Positions 1-8,074 of a DNA stretch of 11,094 nucleotides are shown piece by piece. Under the pieces are notes generated by a model. The model saw only the letters and a list, made by a program, of their open reading frames with translations, made no database searches and had not been told where the DNA came from. The stretch's first letter is position 1, and every line of letters begins with the position of its first letter. Made by a program: the position numbers and the translations under genes. This DNA comes from an uncultured Clostridia bacterium (GTDB lineage: Bacteria > Bacillota > Clostridia > Christensenellales > Borkfalkiaceae): assembly GCA_934273135.1 (NCBI GenBank), contig CAKQSU010000016.1, positions 1 to 11,094 on the forward strand, written 5' to 3'.

Positions 1-1
1 T

Positions 2-1183
2 AAGGCTAAAAACACCCTTGCCTTGACCGACGAACTCAAAGAAAAGCTGACTTCGACAGCGACTAACAATCCGCAAAAGCAGTTTAAAAAGAGTACTCTT
101 TCCGCCGAAAAAAAGAAGAACGCGATAGAAATGCGCGGCGTGGACTATTCCGACGACGAAAAGTGGGAAGAATTTTTGGACACTCTCAGCTTTGCGGAGA
201 TTAAGGACTTGTTCAACCGCGGGGCGTACAAAACGGCGGGGATTATGCGGCTGAATTTGCCGGAAACGTTATCCGCGGACGGACCCGTGGGATTCGTCAA
301 CTTTATAAGCGACGTGAACGTTGCGGGAAACGTGGCTTATCCGAGCGAGTACGTGCTTGGGTGTACGTGGAACGTCGATTTGGCGCGTGAGATGGGCGAA
401 TCGGTAGGCGAGGAAGCCGCTTACGGCAAAGGCGGCTTATACCCCACGCCGTACACCGGCTGGTACGCGCCCGGGCTTAACTTGCACCGCAGCCCATTCG
501 GCGGAAGAAACTTCGAGTATTTTTCGGAAGACCCCTTCCTCTCGGGGTTTATGGCGGCGGCGGAAATAAAGGGCGCGCAAAGCAAGGGCGTTATTCCGTA
601 TATGAAGCACTTCGCGTTAAACGAACAGGAAACGCACCGCGACGACAACGGCGTTGCGACCTGGGCGACGGAGCAAGCCATACGCGAGCTTTACCTGCGC
701 CCGTTCGAAATAGCCGTAAAAGAAGCCGACGCAAAAGGAATAATGTCGTCGTTCAATCGTATCGGGGCGACGTGGACGGGCGGCGATTACAGACTGCTGA
801 CCGAAGTTTTGCGCGAAGAGTGGGGCTTTGAGGGGAGCATTATTTGCGACTTTAACGTTTCCTCGTATATGAGCGCAAAGCAAATGATTTATGCCGGCGG
901 CGACCTTAACCTGACCCTTACGCGTTACTGGTTGCGCCCGGACGAAAACAACGACGGCGACGTTGCGATGTTGCGCCGCGCCGCAAAAAACGTGTTGTTT
1001 TCGGTGGTTAATTCAAACGCGATGAACGGTATCGACGAAAAAACGGTGTTGCGTTTCGCAATGCCCGTCTGGCAGGAAGTAACGCTCGTTACGGAGTGCG
1101 CCGTCATCGTCGGCTTGATGATTTGGGGATTTTTCGAAATACGCGCGTTCAAAAAAAAGTCGCGCGGCGAAAAAGATAAATAA
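2..1183 (+). CDS. GH3 glycoside hydrolase (beta-glucosidase-like), catalytic domain, C-terminally membrane-anchored; 5' partial
   Basis: The frame is open to the left edge, so the start lies upstream; the TTG at 23 is not a credible start. What is present is the (beta/alpha)8 catalytic domain of GH3, roughly nt 140-1027. Visible family motifs, in order: ADGPVG (substrate-binding Asp at nt 278), GRNFEYFSEDP, KHFALNEQETHR (Lys-His at nt 605), MSSFNRIG, and GSIICDFN, whose Asp (nt 848-850) is the expected nucleophile. GH3 enzymes remove non-reducing-end sugars, usually beta-glucosyl or xylosyl. The catalytic domain sits at the C terminus, so this is the reversed domain order seen in some clostridial and rumen enzymes; the domain expected to supply the acid/base should be upstream, outside the window. 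After the domain a hydrophobic helix (about nt 1076-1144) followed by a Lys/Arg-rich tail should anchor the protein in the membrane. The next gene, a divergent relative, follows after 20 nt. The exact substrate cannot be read from the sequence. Confidence 0.9.
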   Translation, partial: KAKNTLALTDELKEKLTSTATNNPQKQFKKSTLSAEKKKNAIEMRGVDYSDDEKWEEFLDTLSFAEIKDLFNRGAYKTAGIMRLNLPETLSADGPVGFVNFISDVNVAGNVAYPSEYVLGCTWNVDLAREMGESVGEEAAYGKGGLYPTPYTGWYAPGLNLHRSPFGGRNFEYFSEDPFLSGFMAAAEIKGAQSKGVIPYMKHFALNEQETHRDDNGVATWATEQAIRELYLRPFEIAVKEADAKGIMSSFNRIGATWTGGDYRLLTEVLREEWGFEGSIICDFNVSSYMSAKQMIYAGGDLNLTLTRYWLRPDENNDGDVAMLRRAAKNVLFSVVNSNAMNGIDEKTVLRFAMPVWQEVTLVTECAVIVGLMIWGFFEIRAFKKKSRGEKDK

Positions 1184-1203
1184 GTATTAAACGGAGGTAA
1201 TGT

Positions 1204-4200
1204 ATGAAAAACACAGCAACAAGAAAGACTTCGAAGATTATGGCTTCGTTCGTTCTTGTCGTCGCGCTTTTTGCCGGGACGTTCGGTTCTTTTACCCGCG
1301 CAAAAGCCGCTCAGGTTCTTAACCCGGACCCTTCGAGACCGCGGTTTTACTCTAAGTATTCCACTATCGAAGAAGCGCGCAAAGCCGGCAACGCGCTTAA
1401 CGAGCGCATAGCGGCGGAAGGCATCACGTTGTTCAAGAACGAAAGCACTTCGGACGGAACAAAAGTTTTGCCTTTGGCGAGCGGCAGCAGAGTTTCACTG
1501 TTCGGCTCATGTAGCACAAATCTGCGCAAGAGCGGCGGAGGCTCGGGCGGCGGCACGTCCAACCCCGGCGAGAACAAGAGTATCAAGGATATCTTTAATC
1601 AGGCGGGGTTCGTCGTGAACGAAAAGCTTAACGCTTTATACGTGTCGAAAAACAGTCGCCGGGAAATACCCGTGAGCAACTATACTCAGGAGATAACGGA
1701 TTCCTACAAAGATTATTCCGACGCGGCGATTATCTTTCTTTCCCGCGCGGACGGAGCGGAAAACGTAGACGCGTTTCTCGGAAACGGCACAAGCAGACAT
1801 TCTCAGCAAACGGACGACAACGAAAGAGCTTTGTTGGCGCATGTAAAAAGCATTAAGGACGCAGACGGTCAGCCGCTTTTCAAGAGGATTATCCTCTGCA
1901 TAAACACGGCGGACCCGTTCGAAGTCGGAATATATCAGGACGACCCGCGCGTTCAAGGCGTTATCTGGATGGGCATGTTAGGCAGTACGGGCTTAGTATC
2001 TTTGCCGAAAATACTTAACGGCGAAGTCAGCCCTTCCGCTCACACCGTGGACGCCTGGGCGGCGAACATAAGAAAGGACCCCGCATGGTTTAACTTCGGC
2101 ACAAACGGACACGTCGGCGCGACGACGAACATAACGGGCAAAGACCCCTCCGGCAAATCCCTCGAAGGGGCAATCGCCGAGGACGGAAAGGTCGGTCGCA
2201 GGATATTCAAAGCACTCACTTATAAAGAGGGCATATATATGGGTTACAGGTGGTACGAAACGGCGGCGACCGTAGACGGATATTTTTCCAACGTCGTAGA
2301 CGAAAAGGATTACGCCGACCCGTTGCACCCCGACGACGCTTATTATAATAGGTATAACGGTATTTTGTATCCCTTCGGTTACGGGCTTTCGTACACCACG
2401 TTCGAATGGACGGTAGGAAAAGCTTCGCTCGAATCAAACGAGATAACCGACAAGGACGCCGGTACGGACATAACAATTCCCGTAACGGTCAAAAACACCG
2501 GCTCCGTTGCGGGTAAGGACGTTGTTCAGCTCTACGTCCGCGCGCCGTACGGACCGAATGCGAATATCGAAAAATCCGACGTAACCTACATAGACAGCGA
2601 AAAAACCAAACTTTTAAAACCGGGCGAAGAGCAAACGATAAACATAAAGTTTAACGTTCGCGAACTTGCTTGTTTCGACTGGAACGACATTAACGGAAAC
2701 GGTTTTTGCGGATACGAACTCGAACCGGGCGATTATCAATTGCTTTTCCGCACCGATTCGCACACCGATAAAAACGAGGGCTACAAGCTTACCTACGCCG
2801 TTACAAAGAGCATCTGCTATAACAGCGAGGAAAAGGACAGCCCGCTCAACTACAACCAAGGCTTCGGCGAGAACGCAAAAGCGGTGTTCTCTCAGAACGA
2901 CGAATACAACTCTTCGGCAACCGGATTTATCGATGATAAAGGAAACAAAACGACCAAAGAGGACGCCGACTACGTTACCCGCACGAATTGGAAGTTGCCC
3001 ACTCCCTCCACGCCCGATCAGCTTGCCTGGAGCGACAAAGCCTTAGACGTGATGTTCAACCATACCTACACTTCTGCGGAGGGGACGAACGGCGACAAGC
3101 CCACGGACCCGTGGTATAAAACGGCGAGCGATATTCCGGGATACGGAAAAACGCGCGACAAACTGACCGAAGGGGATTGGAAACAAGCGAGCGAAAGCGA
3201 CGTTGCGGCGCGAGTAAACGGCAAAACCAAGATTCAGCTCAAAGATATGGTAGGCGTGCCGTTCAACGACCTGAAGTGGACAAACTTCCTCAATCAGCTC
3301 ACCTTTAACGAAATGGTTTTCGTCACTCAGAACAACAGATACAAATCCCCTCGGCTCGACGCCGTGGGTAAGCCGGAAACTCCCGAAACGGACGGACCGG
3401 GACAAGTCGTGCATGGCGCGAAATCGACGTTCTGGTGTTGTGAAACGACGATTGCCGCCACCTATAACAAGCAACTTGCGTACGAGATGGGTTATCAGAC
3501 GGGGCAGGAATGTTTAGTCCTCAAACTTTACGGCTGGTACGCGCCCGGAATGAACATTCACCGCCTTGCTTTTAACGGAAGAAACTTCGAATATTATTCT
3601 TCCGACGGTCGCCAGGGCGGCTGGATGGCGGCGGCAGTAATTCGCGGCGTTGTCGAAAACGGTATCCATGTACACGGAAAACACCTTGTGTGCAACGATA
3701 TGGAAACTGACCGCAACAGCGGCGGCGGCGTTTCGATTTTCTTAACGGAACAAGCCCTGCGCGAAATTTACCTCAAACCCTTTGAGCTTGCCGCAAAATA
3801 CGGCAACATGAACGGCTTCATGACCGCTCATGGCAAAGTGGGTATCGTACGCATAGAAAGCCATTATTACCTTTCGAGATACTTCTTCTACAACGAATGC
3901 GGTTATGAAGGAAGCTCGGTGACCGACGCAATCTCGGGCGGTAAATTCACTACGATGGTAAACGGAAGCGCGCAACAGGTTACGAGCGACAGACTCGAAA
4001 GGTGTTTCCTTCTTCCTCTTGCCTGGAACGAAACGCCCGCGGATAACGACGAGGCTTTGAACGGCAGAAAGGTCGAAGGAAAATACGACGCTGTAAACAA
4101 CAAAATTATGGTTCCCGAAATTTTCGTCAGTCAGACGGATTGGTATTATTCCGGCAACAGCAACGCGCAGGAAGGCGCTAACGGCTACAGGACGACTGTC

Positions 4201-5118
4201 ACGAACAGCGGAAAATGGGATAAGGAAAGCCCCACGCAGTGGTGGTCGGTAAGAATGAACGCGCATTACGCTCTGTTCCAGTATGCAAACAGCGCGGCGA
4301 TGGGCGCGGGCAACGGCGATCAGATAGGCGTTTACATTACGCTCAATTATAACGACGGCGTAAGCGAAGCAGCTTTTAAGCCGTGCAAAATAGGCGAGTT
4401 GATTTCGGAGCCGAAAGGACCCGCCGTAAACGCGGCGCAAGAGAGGTTCGCCGGCTGGTTCCTCGACGAAGAATGCACCAAGCCCGCAAAATTCCCGATG
4501 ATTGTTACAAACCCGATGAATTTGTACGCGCAGATAGTGCCGTTGACCGCTTACGAGCAGAAATACGATTTGAATTACGTAGGCGCGCCCGTCGCGGTTT
4601 CGCAGTACTACGAGGCAAATTCCGTAGTCAATCTGCCCGCGTTCAACCCGGTTCGCGACGGCTACACGTTCGACGGGTGGTACCTTGAAGCGACGTGCGT
4701 AAACAAGGCGGAAGAAGTCGGTTCGCTCGTTATAGAATCGGACAGAACGTTCTATGCAAAATGGATTGCCGTCAAACGCTACACGGTGTCGTTCTCGTTT
4801 AATTACGACGACGCGCCTATGGCTAAGACGATTGTCGTGAATAAGGGCGAAACGGTCGTGCCGCCCGTGTTTACTCCTCAACGCAAGGGCTATGTGTTTG
4901 CCGGCTGGTATACGGACGAGGGGTGCGAATACCATGCGGACTTTGCGCAAGGCGTGGATTACGATATGGAATTGTACGCCAAGTGGGAGCAAACGGAAAT
5001 CAAGAAAACCGACGGTTGCGCGGGCAACTTCGCAACGGATTCAATCGTGTGCCTTGTTGCTTTGACCGGCGCGGCTGCGGCGATATTCATAAGAAGAAAA
5101 AATAAAATTTCAAAATAA
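1204..5118 (+). CDS. Secreted reversed-order GH3-like protein with InlB-type repeats and Cys-containing C-terminal anchor
   Basis: The protein has 1304 residues, with GGAGGT at 1193-1198 ahead of the ATG. Domains in order: signal peptide (1-35, likely cut at AKA/AQ); GH3 C-terminal alpha/beta domain (about 68-395, with GEVSPSAHTVDAW and YPFGYGLSYTTFEW); fibronectin-III-like domain (about 400-535); linker; GH3 (beta/alpha)8 domain (about 685-1037); three InlB/Flg_new-type repeats (about 1045-1261, each ending near GW[FY] and LYAKW-like signatures); and a Gly-Cys, hydrophobic, Arg-Lys tail. This is the reversed GH3 order. Catalytic motifs are only partly kept: TDGPG (Asp730), GRNFEYYSSD, KHLVCNDMETDR and VTDAIS (Asp908, nucleophile position) remain, but the MSSYN-type motif is MTAHGK and SEDP is SSDG. 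About 60 extra residues lie before the last helix (about 960-1015). Sugar binding is plausible; hydrolysis is uncertain. It may act as a glycan-binding or altered-specificity partner of the upstream GH3. Confidence 0.9.
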   Translation: MKNTATRKTSKIMASFVLVVALFAGTFGSFTRAKAAQVLNPDPSRPRFYSKYSTIEEARKAGNALNERIAAEGITLFKNESTSDGTKVLPLASGSRVSLFGSCSTNLRKSGGGSGGGTSNPGENKSIKDIFNQAGFVVNEKLNALYVSKNSRREIPVSNYTQEITDSYKDYSDAAIIFLSRADGAENVDAFLGNGTSRHSQQTDDNERALLAHVKSIKDADGQPLFKRIILCINTADPFEVGIYQDDPRVQGVIWMGMLGSTGLVSLPKILNGEVSPSAHTVDAWAANIRKDPAWFNFGTNGHVGATTNITGKDPSGKSLEGAIAEDGKVGRRIFKALTYKEGIYMGYRWYETAATVDGYFSNVVDEKDYADPLHPDDAYYNRYNGILYPFGYGLSYTTFEWTVGKASLESNEITDKDAGTDITIPVTVKNTGSVAGKDVVQLYVRAPYGPNANIEKSDVTYIDSEKTKLLKPGEEQTINIKFNVRELACFDWNDINGNGFCGYELEPGDYQLLFRTDSHTDKNEGYKLTYAVTKSICYNSEEKDSPLNYNQGFGENAKAVFSQNDEYNSSATGFIDDKGNKTTKEDADYVTRTNWKLPTPSTPDQLAWSDKALDVMFNHTYTSAEGTNGDKPTDPWYKTASDIPGYGKTRDKLTEGDWKQASESDVAARVNGKTKIQLKDMVGVPFNDLKWTNFLNQLTFNEMVFVTQNNRYKSPRLDAVGKPETPETDGPGQVVHGAKSTFWCCETTIAATYNKQLAYEMGYQTGQECLVLKLYGWYAPGMNIHRLAFNGRNFEYYSSDGRQGGWMAAAVIRGVVENGIHVHGKHLVCNDMETDRNSGGGVSIFLTEQALREIYLKPFELAAKYGNMNGFMTAHGKVGIVRIESHYYLSRYFFYNECGYEGSSVTDAISGGKFTTMVNGSAQQVTSDRLERCFLLPLAWNETPADNDEALNGRKVEGKYDAVNNKIMVPEIFVSQTDWYYSGNSNAQEGANGYRTTVTNSGKWDKESPTQWWSVRMNAHYALFQYANSAAMGAGNGDQIGVYITLNYNDGVSEAAFKPCKIGELISEPKGPAVNAAQERFAGWFLDEECTKPAKFPMIVTNPMNLYAQIVPLTAYEQKYDLNYVGAPVAVSQYYEANSVVNLPAFNPVRDGYTFDGWYLEATCVNKAEEVGSLVIESDRTFYAKWIAVKRYTVSFSFNYDDAPMAKTIVVNKGETVVPPVFTPQRKGYVFAGWYTDEGCEYHADFAQGVDYDMELYAKWEQTEIKKTDGCAGNFATDSIVCLVALTGAAAAIFIRRKNKISK
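4336..4986 (+). repeat. Three tandem InlB/Listeria-Bacteroides-type repeats (Flg_new-like)
   Basis: Within the GH3-like protein, residues about 1045-1113, 1120-1188 and 1192-1261 form three diverged ~70-residue units. Each starts with a beta strand of the Y-x-[LV]-x-[FY]-[NV] type and has a central aromatic-Gly-Trp-[FY] (FAGWF, FDGWY, FAGWY) followed by an acidic-Cys segment. Each closes with an aliphatic-Tyr-Ala stretch (LYAQI, FYAKW, LYAKW). This beta-grasp-like repeat is known from internalin B and many Gram-positive surface proteins, where it acts as a stalk or binds glycans or host surfaces. The third unit follows the second after three residues. Confidence 0.8.
5002..5115 (+). other. 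Candidate Gly-Cys C-terminal surface-sorting/anchor signal
   Basis: The last ~38 codons encode KKTDGCAGN, then a hydrophobic stretch (about residues 1280-1296), then IRRKNKISK. The layout of short Cys motif, transmembrane helix and basic cluster is the same as in known protein-sorting tails such as LPXTG, MYXO-CTERM and Synergist-CTERM. No LPXTG motif is present; a Gly-Cys (Cys1272, nt 5017-5019) sits where the processing motif would be. It could be a plain transmembrane stop-transfer anchor or a Cys-dependent processing signal. The second reading is inference from layout only. Confidence 0.5.
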
Positions 5119-5132
5119 ACGGAGGTATTATT

Positions 5133-5783
5133 ATGAAAAAATCAATTAAGCTTTTAGTTACGTGCGCTCTTTCGCTTGTTCTTCTCTTCTCGTTTGTCGC
5201 TTGCGATAAGAAAAACGATTCCCCGAAAGCTCAGACTTACACGTTCGAAGCCGAGTACGCGATACTTCCGACGGTCGGCGCGGGCTGGTCGGGCGGAATG
5301 AGCGAAGTAGGTCCCGACTTAGACAAAACGATGAACGCTTCAAACGGGTATTTTGTAGTGGGATTGTACGCCAAGGGCGCAACGCTCACTTTCGAGATAG
5401 AAGCGGACAAAGCGGTAAGCGACGCAAAAATCATAGCTCGCTTTACGGCGGAAGACCCTACGGGAATACTTGACGGCGGCGGCGAAAACCCGAAATCTTT
5501 CACAATCACTAAGGATACGTTCAAAATCAAAGTAAACGGCGAAGCGATTGCTTATAAGGACATTACCTTCAACAACGTTAAAAAGACAAACAAATTCCAG
5601 GATTACACCATAGGCAGCAACATTTCTTTGAAACAGGGTAAAAACATAATCGAGATGGTTGTGGACAACGACAAAAGTTTGGGCGGCACAACGCTTGCCA
5701 CGGCTCCCCTCGTGGACTGTATGAAGATAACCACGACAGCTACGCTCAAATGGACTCCGTTGACGTCAAACCTTCCGGAATAA
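5133..5783 (+). CDS. Small lipoprotein with CBM6/CBM35-like carbohydrate-binding domain
   Basis: The 216-residue protein starts at an ATG 6 nt after GGAGGT (5121-5126). A lysine-started signal peptide ends in FVAC, giving a lipidated Cys24 and anchoring to the outer face of the membrane. Residues about 36-204 look like a galactose-binding-type jelly roll of the CBM6/35 kind. The signs are an opening FEAEYA strand with two acidic residues, a GWSGG turn, NASNGYFVVGLYAKGATLTF in the usual 'body' position, the KIKVNGEAI and IGSNISLKQGKNIIEM strands, and a closing VDCMKI strand. Such domains bind sugars, often with calcium. There is no catalytic domain, so this is a free-standing binding lipoprotein, possibly holding glycan near the two GH3 proteins upstream. 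It follows the GH3-like gene by 14 nt and precedes the Ig/LRR lipoprotein by 31 nt. The ligand is unknown. Confidence 0.75.
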   Translation: MKKSIKLLVTCALSLVLLFSFVACDKKNDSPKAQTYTFEAEYAILPTVGAGWSGGMSEVGPDLDKTMNASNGYFVVGLYAKGATLTFEIEADKAVSDAKIIARFTAEDPTGILDGGGENPKSFTITKDTFKIKVNGEAIAYKDITFNNVKKTNKFQDYTIGSNISLKQGKNIIEMVVDNDKSLGGTTLATAPLVDCMKITTTATLKWTPLTSNLPE

Positions 5784-5814
5784 GCCGACAAGGCGAGTTA
5801 TAAGGAGTAAAATC

Positions 5815-8013
5815 ATGAGAAAAATCATTTTGGTGTTTTTATCGACGGCGATGTGCCTTTTCGCACTTCTTGCGGCTTCTTGCAGCGTAAAGGAAACAGA
5901 GATTGTCAATAAAGACGCGGCTGCGCCGATTTTTATCAGGCACCCGGAAAGCGTGACGGTCCGTAAGGGCGCGGAAACGCTCGGGCTTGAGGTAAGCGCG
6001 TACGCCGATGATAACGGAACGTTGACTTATCAGTGGTATTCTAACGATAAGGACGACAATTCCGGCGGAACAGCCGTAAGCGGAGCGACAAAAAGTTACC
6101 TTACGGTAAGCACTCTGAAAACGGGTATGACTTACTACTATTGCGTTGTCACAAACACTAACGTTTTCGTCAACGGAACGAAGAAAAAATCGGCGGTCAG
6201 CATGGCGGCGGCGGTAAAGGTTTATTTTGAAACGGAAAGCCCCCGCATAGAGAGTCAACCGGAAAGCGTAGATTACATTTTGGGTGCGCAAACCTCGGCT
6301 TTGCCGTTAAGCGTTACGGCGACGGTGGGCGAGGGCGAACTGTCCTATATGTGGTACGTATCCGAAAGCGGAACGTACGAAGACGCGCTCGCTATCGAGG
6401 GCGCATCGATGCCGGAGTACGTTCCCGACATTCAAAAACGCAGTTTGAAGTTCTATTTTTGCGAAGTAACCAACGTAGACAAAACGGAGGGCGAGGACAA
6501 TTCGATAACCGTTCGCAGCAGAATGGCGCGTATCTCCGTCGAGTACGACTATGAAGGCTTTAAATTCGAAAAAATAGACGATACGAGCTGCAAGCTTGTA
6601 CAATACACCGGCTCGTCGATTAACCCCGTCATTCCGGACACCGATTCGGACGGGCGCGCGGTTAAGGAGATAGGGCGCGGCGTGTTTGCAAACAAGTCGA
6701 ACATCGTAAGCGTGGTAATACCCGACACGGTCGAAGTCCTCGGCATAAGGAGCGATTCGAGCGCGGATACGGACGGCGTATTCTTCAACTGCTCGGCTTT
6801 AAGAAACATCGTTTATAACGGCAAGTTGAAGCTTGTGGGCGACCAGACGTTTAACGGCTGCTCGGCTTTGAACGTAAGCGAGTTATGGAATAATTGTATG
6901 GATATGACCGAAACGATAGGTCGCGGCTCTTTCCAAAAAGTTATTTTGCCCGAAAATTTAGTTTTCCCGGCAACTGTAACCGAACTTGGAAAATGGACCT
7001 TCCAATTTTGTTCGGGCGTGAAAACGATAACTTTTGCGGGGGATAAGATCAAATATTTAGGCGGGGCGACGTTCGCTTCGATACCCACGTTGCAAAGTAT
7101 TGTTATTCCCGCGTCGGTTGTAAGCATCACCGATTGCCTTAAATCCTGTTCAAACCTTAACGACGTCACGTTCAGTCGTTCCAAGGTCGTTCACGGCTCC
7201 ATTACCACGGGCAATCCTTTCGGCGGAAGCTATCCAACGGACATGCAGATAAAAGTTCCCGGTGACTCCTACGCGGATTATTGCGCTTCTCTCCCAAGTT
7301 ACGCCGCATATATCGTAAAGCCGCCCGCTCAGACGTTTACCGTCACAATCGAGGGCGCGACCATCAACGGCAAAAAAACCTTGGAACTCGAAAGCGGAGC
7401 AGGGCTGCCCGCGGACGCCGCGGTTGTGTACGACGACGAAGCGGCATGTCTCGGATGGGCGCACGGCAGAGCGTATTACGCCGATTATTCGGTGCTGGCA
7501 GCCGAGTTTGAAATGGGTTATGAGAGCATTACGCTTCGCGCGGTTTACGCAAAGGATTTCACCAATCACTTTATCCCGAGTTGCCGATTAGGACCAAAAG
7601 ACGGGAAAGAAAAGCCCGCTACAAGCCACGGAAAAGCCGACGAGTTACCCACTACCCGCTTTACCGGCACGGCGGCTTCGAGCAAGGACTTTATAATGGC
7701 GAACGGGTACATCACTCTTCACGACGAGGACACGAACTATAGTCTTTGCCCGGTGAGTTCCAAGTACAAAACATGTGTGTTGCTTACTTTCAAAAACCAT
7801 ACGGACAAGGCGATAACGCTAAAATATCGAGTGGAGTTTGAAAACAAATACATAGGCGAAGTCAGCGTTACTTTGGGAGCAAACGAACAAAAAAGCGTAC
7901 TTCTGGTTGCAAACAAAGCTCCTCAGGACAGGGAAGCCGCGTATCACCAGCTGACAATCACTTCGGGTGCAGAAGAGGGCTATGACCTCACTATTTACGG
8001 AAAATATCTGTAA
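5815..8013 (+). CDS. Lipoprotein with two Ig-like domains, BspA-type leucine-rich repeats and a conserved uncharacterised C-terminal domain
   Basis: The 732-residue protein has an AAGGAG site at 5802-5807 before the ATG. The signal peptide ends LAASC, giving lipidated Cys23. Two Ig-like domains follow (about 37-137 and 143-243), each with the core Trp (YQWY, YMWY) and a YYYC/FYFC strand. Residues about 248-500 are leucine-rich repeats of the BspA/LRR_5 type: recurring 'I/V-P-D/E-x-V', 'IGRGVF', 'NCSALR-IV' and 'ATFASIPTLQSIVIP' elements. Residues about 507-580 resemble a single InlB-type unit (CLGW, then ITLRAVY). Residues 583-732 form a domain I cannot assign, with Cys590, Cys645 and Cys654 and an LTIYGKYL ending. 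BspA-type proteins act in adhesion and ligand binding; that role here is inference. From residue ~246 onward it is about 74% identical to the downstream secreted protein by my own residue count. Confidence 0.85.
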   Translation: MRKIILVFLSTAMCLFALLAASCSVKETEIVNKDAAAPIFIRHPESVTVRKGAETLGLEVSAYADDNGTLTYQWYSNDKDDNSGGTAVSGATKSYLTVSTLKTGMTYYYCVVTNTNVFVNGTKKKSAVSMAAAVKVYFETESPRIESQPESVDYILGAQTSALPLSVTATVGEGELSYMWYVSESGTYEDALAIEGASMPEYVPDIQKRSLKFYFCEVTNVDKTEGEDNSITVRSRMARISVEYDYEGFKFEKIDDTSCKLVQYTGSSINPVIPDTDSDGRAVKEIGRGVFANKSNIVSVVIPDTVEVLGIRSDSSADTDGVFFNCSALRNIVYNGKLKLVGDQTFNGCSALNVSELWNNCMDMTETIGRGSFQKVILPENLVFPATVTELGKWTFQFCSGVKTITFAGDKIKYLGGATFASIPTLQSIVIPASVVSITDCLKSCSNLNDVTFSRSKVVHGSITTGNPFGGSYPTDMQIKVPGDSYADYCASLPSYAAYIVKPPAQTFTVTIEGATINGKKTLELESGAGLPADAAVVYDDEAACLGWAHGRAYYADYSVLAAEFEMGYESITLRAVYAKDFTNHFIPSCRLGPKDGKEKPATSHGKADELPTTRFTGTAASSKDFIMANGYITLHDEDTNYSLCPVSSKYKTCVLLTFKNHTDKAITLKYRVEFENKYIGEVSVTLGANEQKSVLLVANKAPQDREAAYHQLTITSGAEEGYDLTIYGKYL
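6550..8013 (+). repeat. Duplicated module, copy 1 (LRR + InlB-like + unassigned C-terminal domain)
   Basis: Residues ~246-732 of the lipoprotein match residues ~325-810 of the protein at 8244-10676. The two align end to end with a single one-codon difference (WNNCMDM here, WNCMDM in copy 2) and about 127 differences in 487 positions by eye. At DNA level nt 6740-6802 is identical to 9406-9468. Confidence 0.9.
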
Positions 8014-8074
8014 TTCGTCTTGCGGCTCGATATACGCAGGCTAAAAATCAAAAAATACATGGGAGGTATATTTG

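Noticed and set aside
23..25. TTG 23 as the start of the first gene
   Set aside because: The frame stays open to the left edge, and the protein lacks the GH3 domain and signal peptide that should precede the catalytic domain, so the gene is cut by the window.
2666..3046. 126-codon + strand frame inside the GH3-like gene
   Set aside because: It is an alternative frame of a well-supported gene, rich in Thr/Arg/Ala, without a ribosome binding site.
3742..4992. 416-codon open frame on the - strand
   Set aside because: It is antisense to the GH3-like gene, has no ribosome binding site, and its Arg/Val/His-rich composition is typical of a shadow frame of a GC-biased coding strand. The + strand frame has recognisable domains throughout.
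8014..8060. Separate promoter for the small peptide gene
   Set aside because: TTGCGG (8020-8025) and TAAAAA (8042-8047) are at 16-bp spacing, but the -10 is poor. The 61-nt gap is the longest in the operon, yet the evidence is too weak to call.
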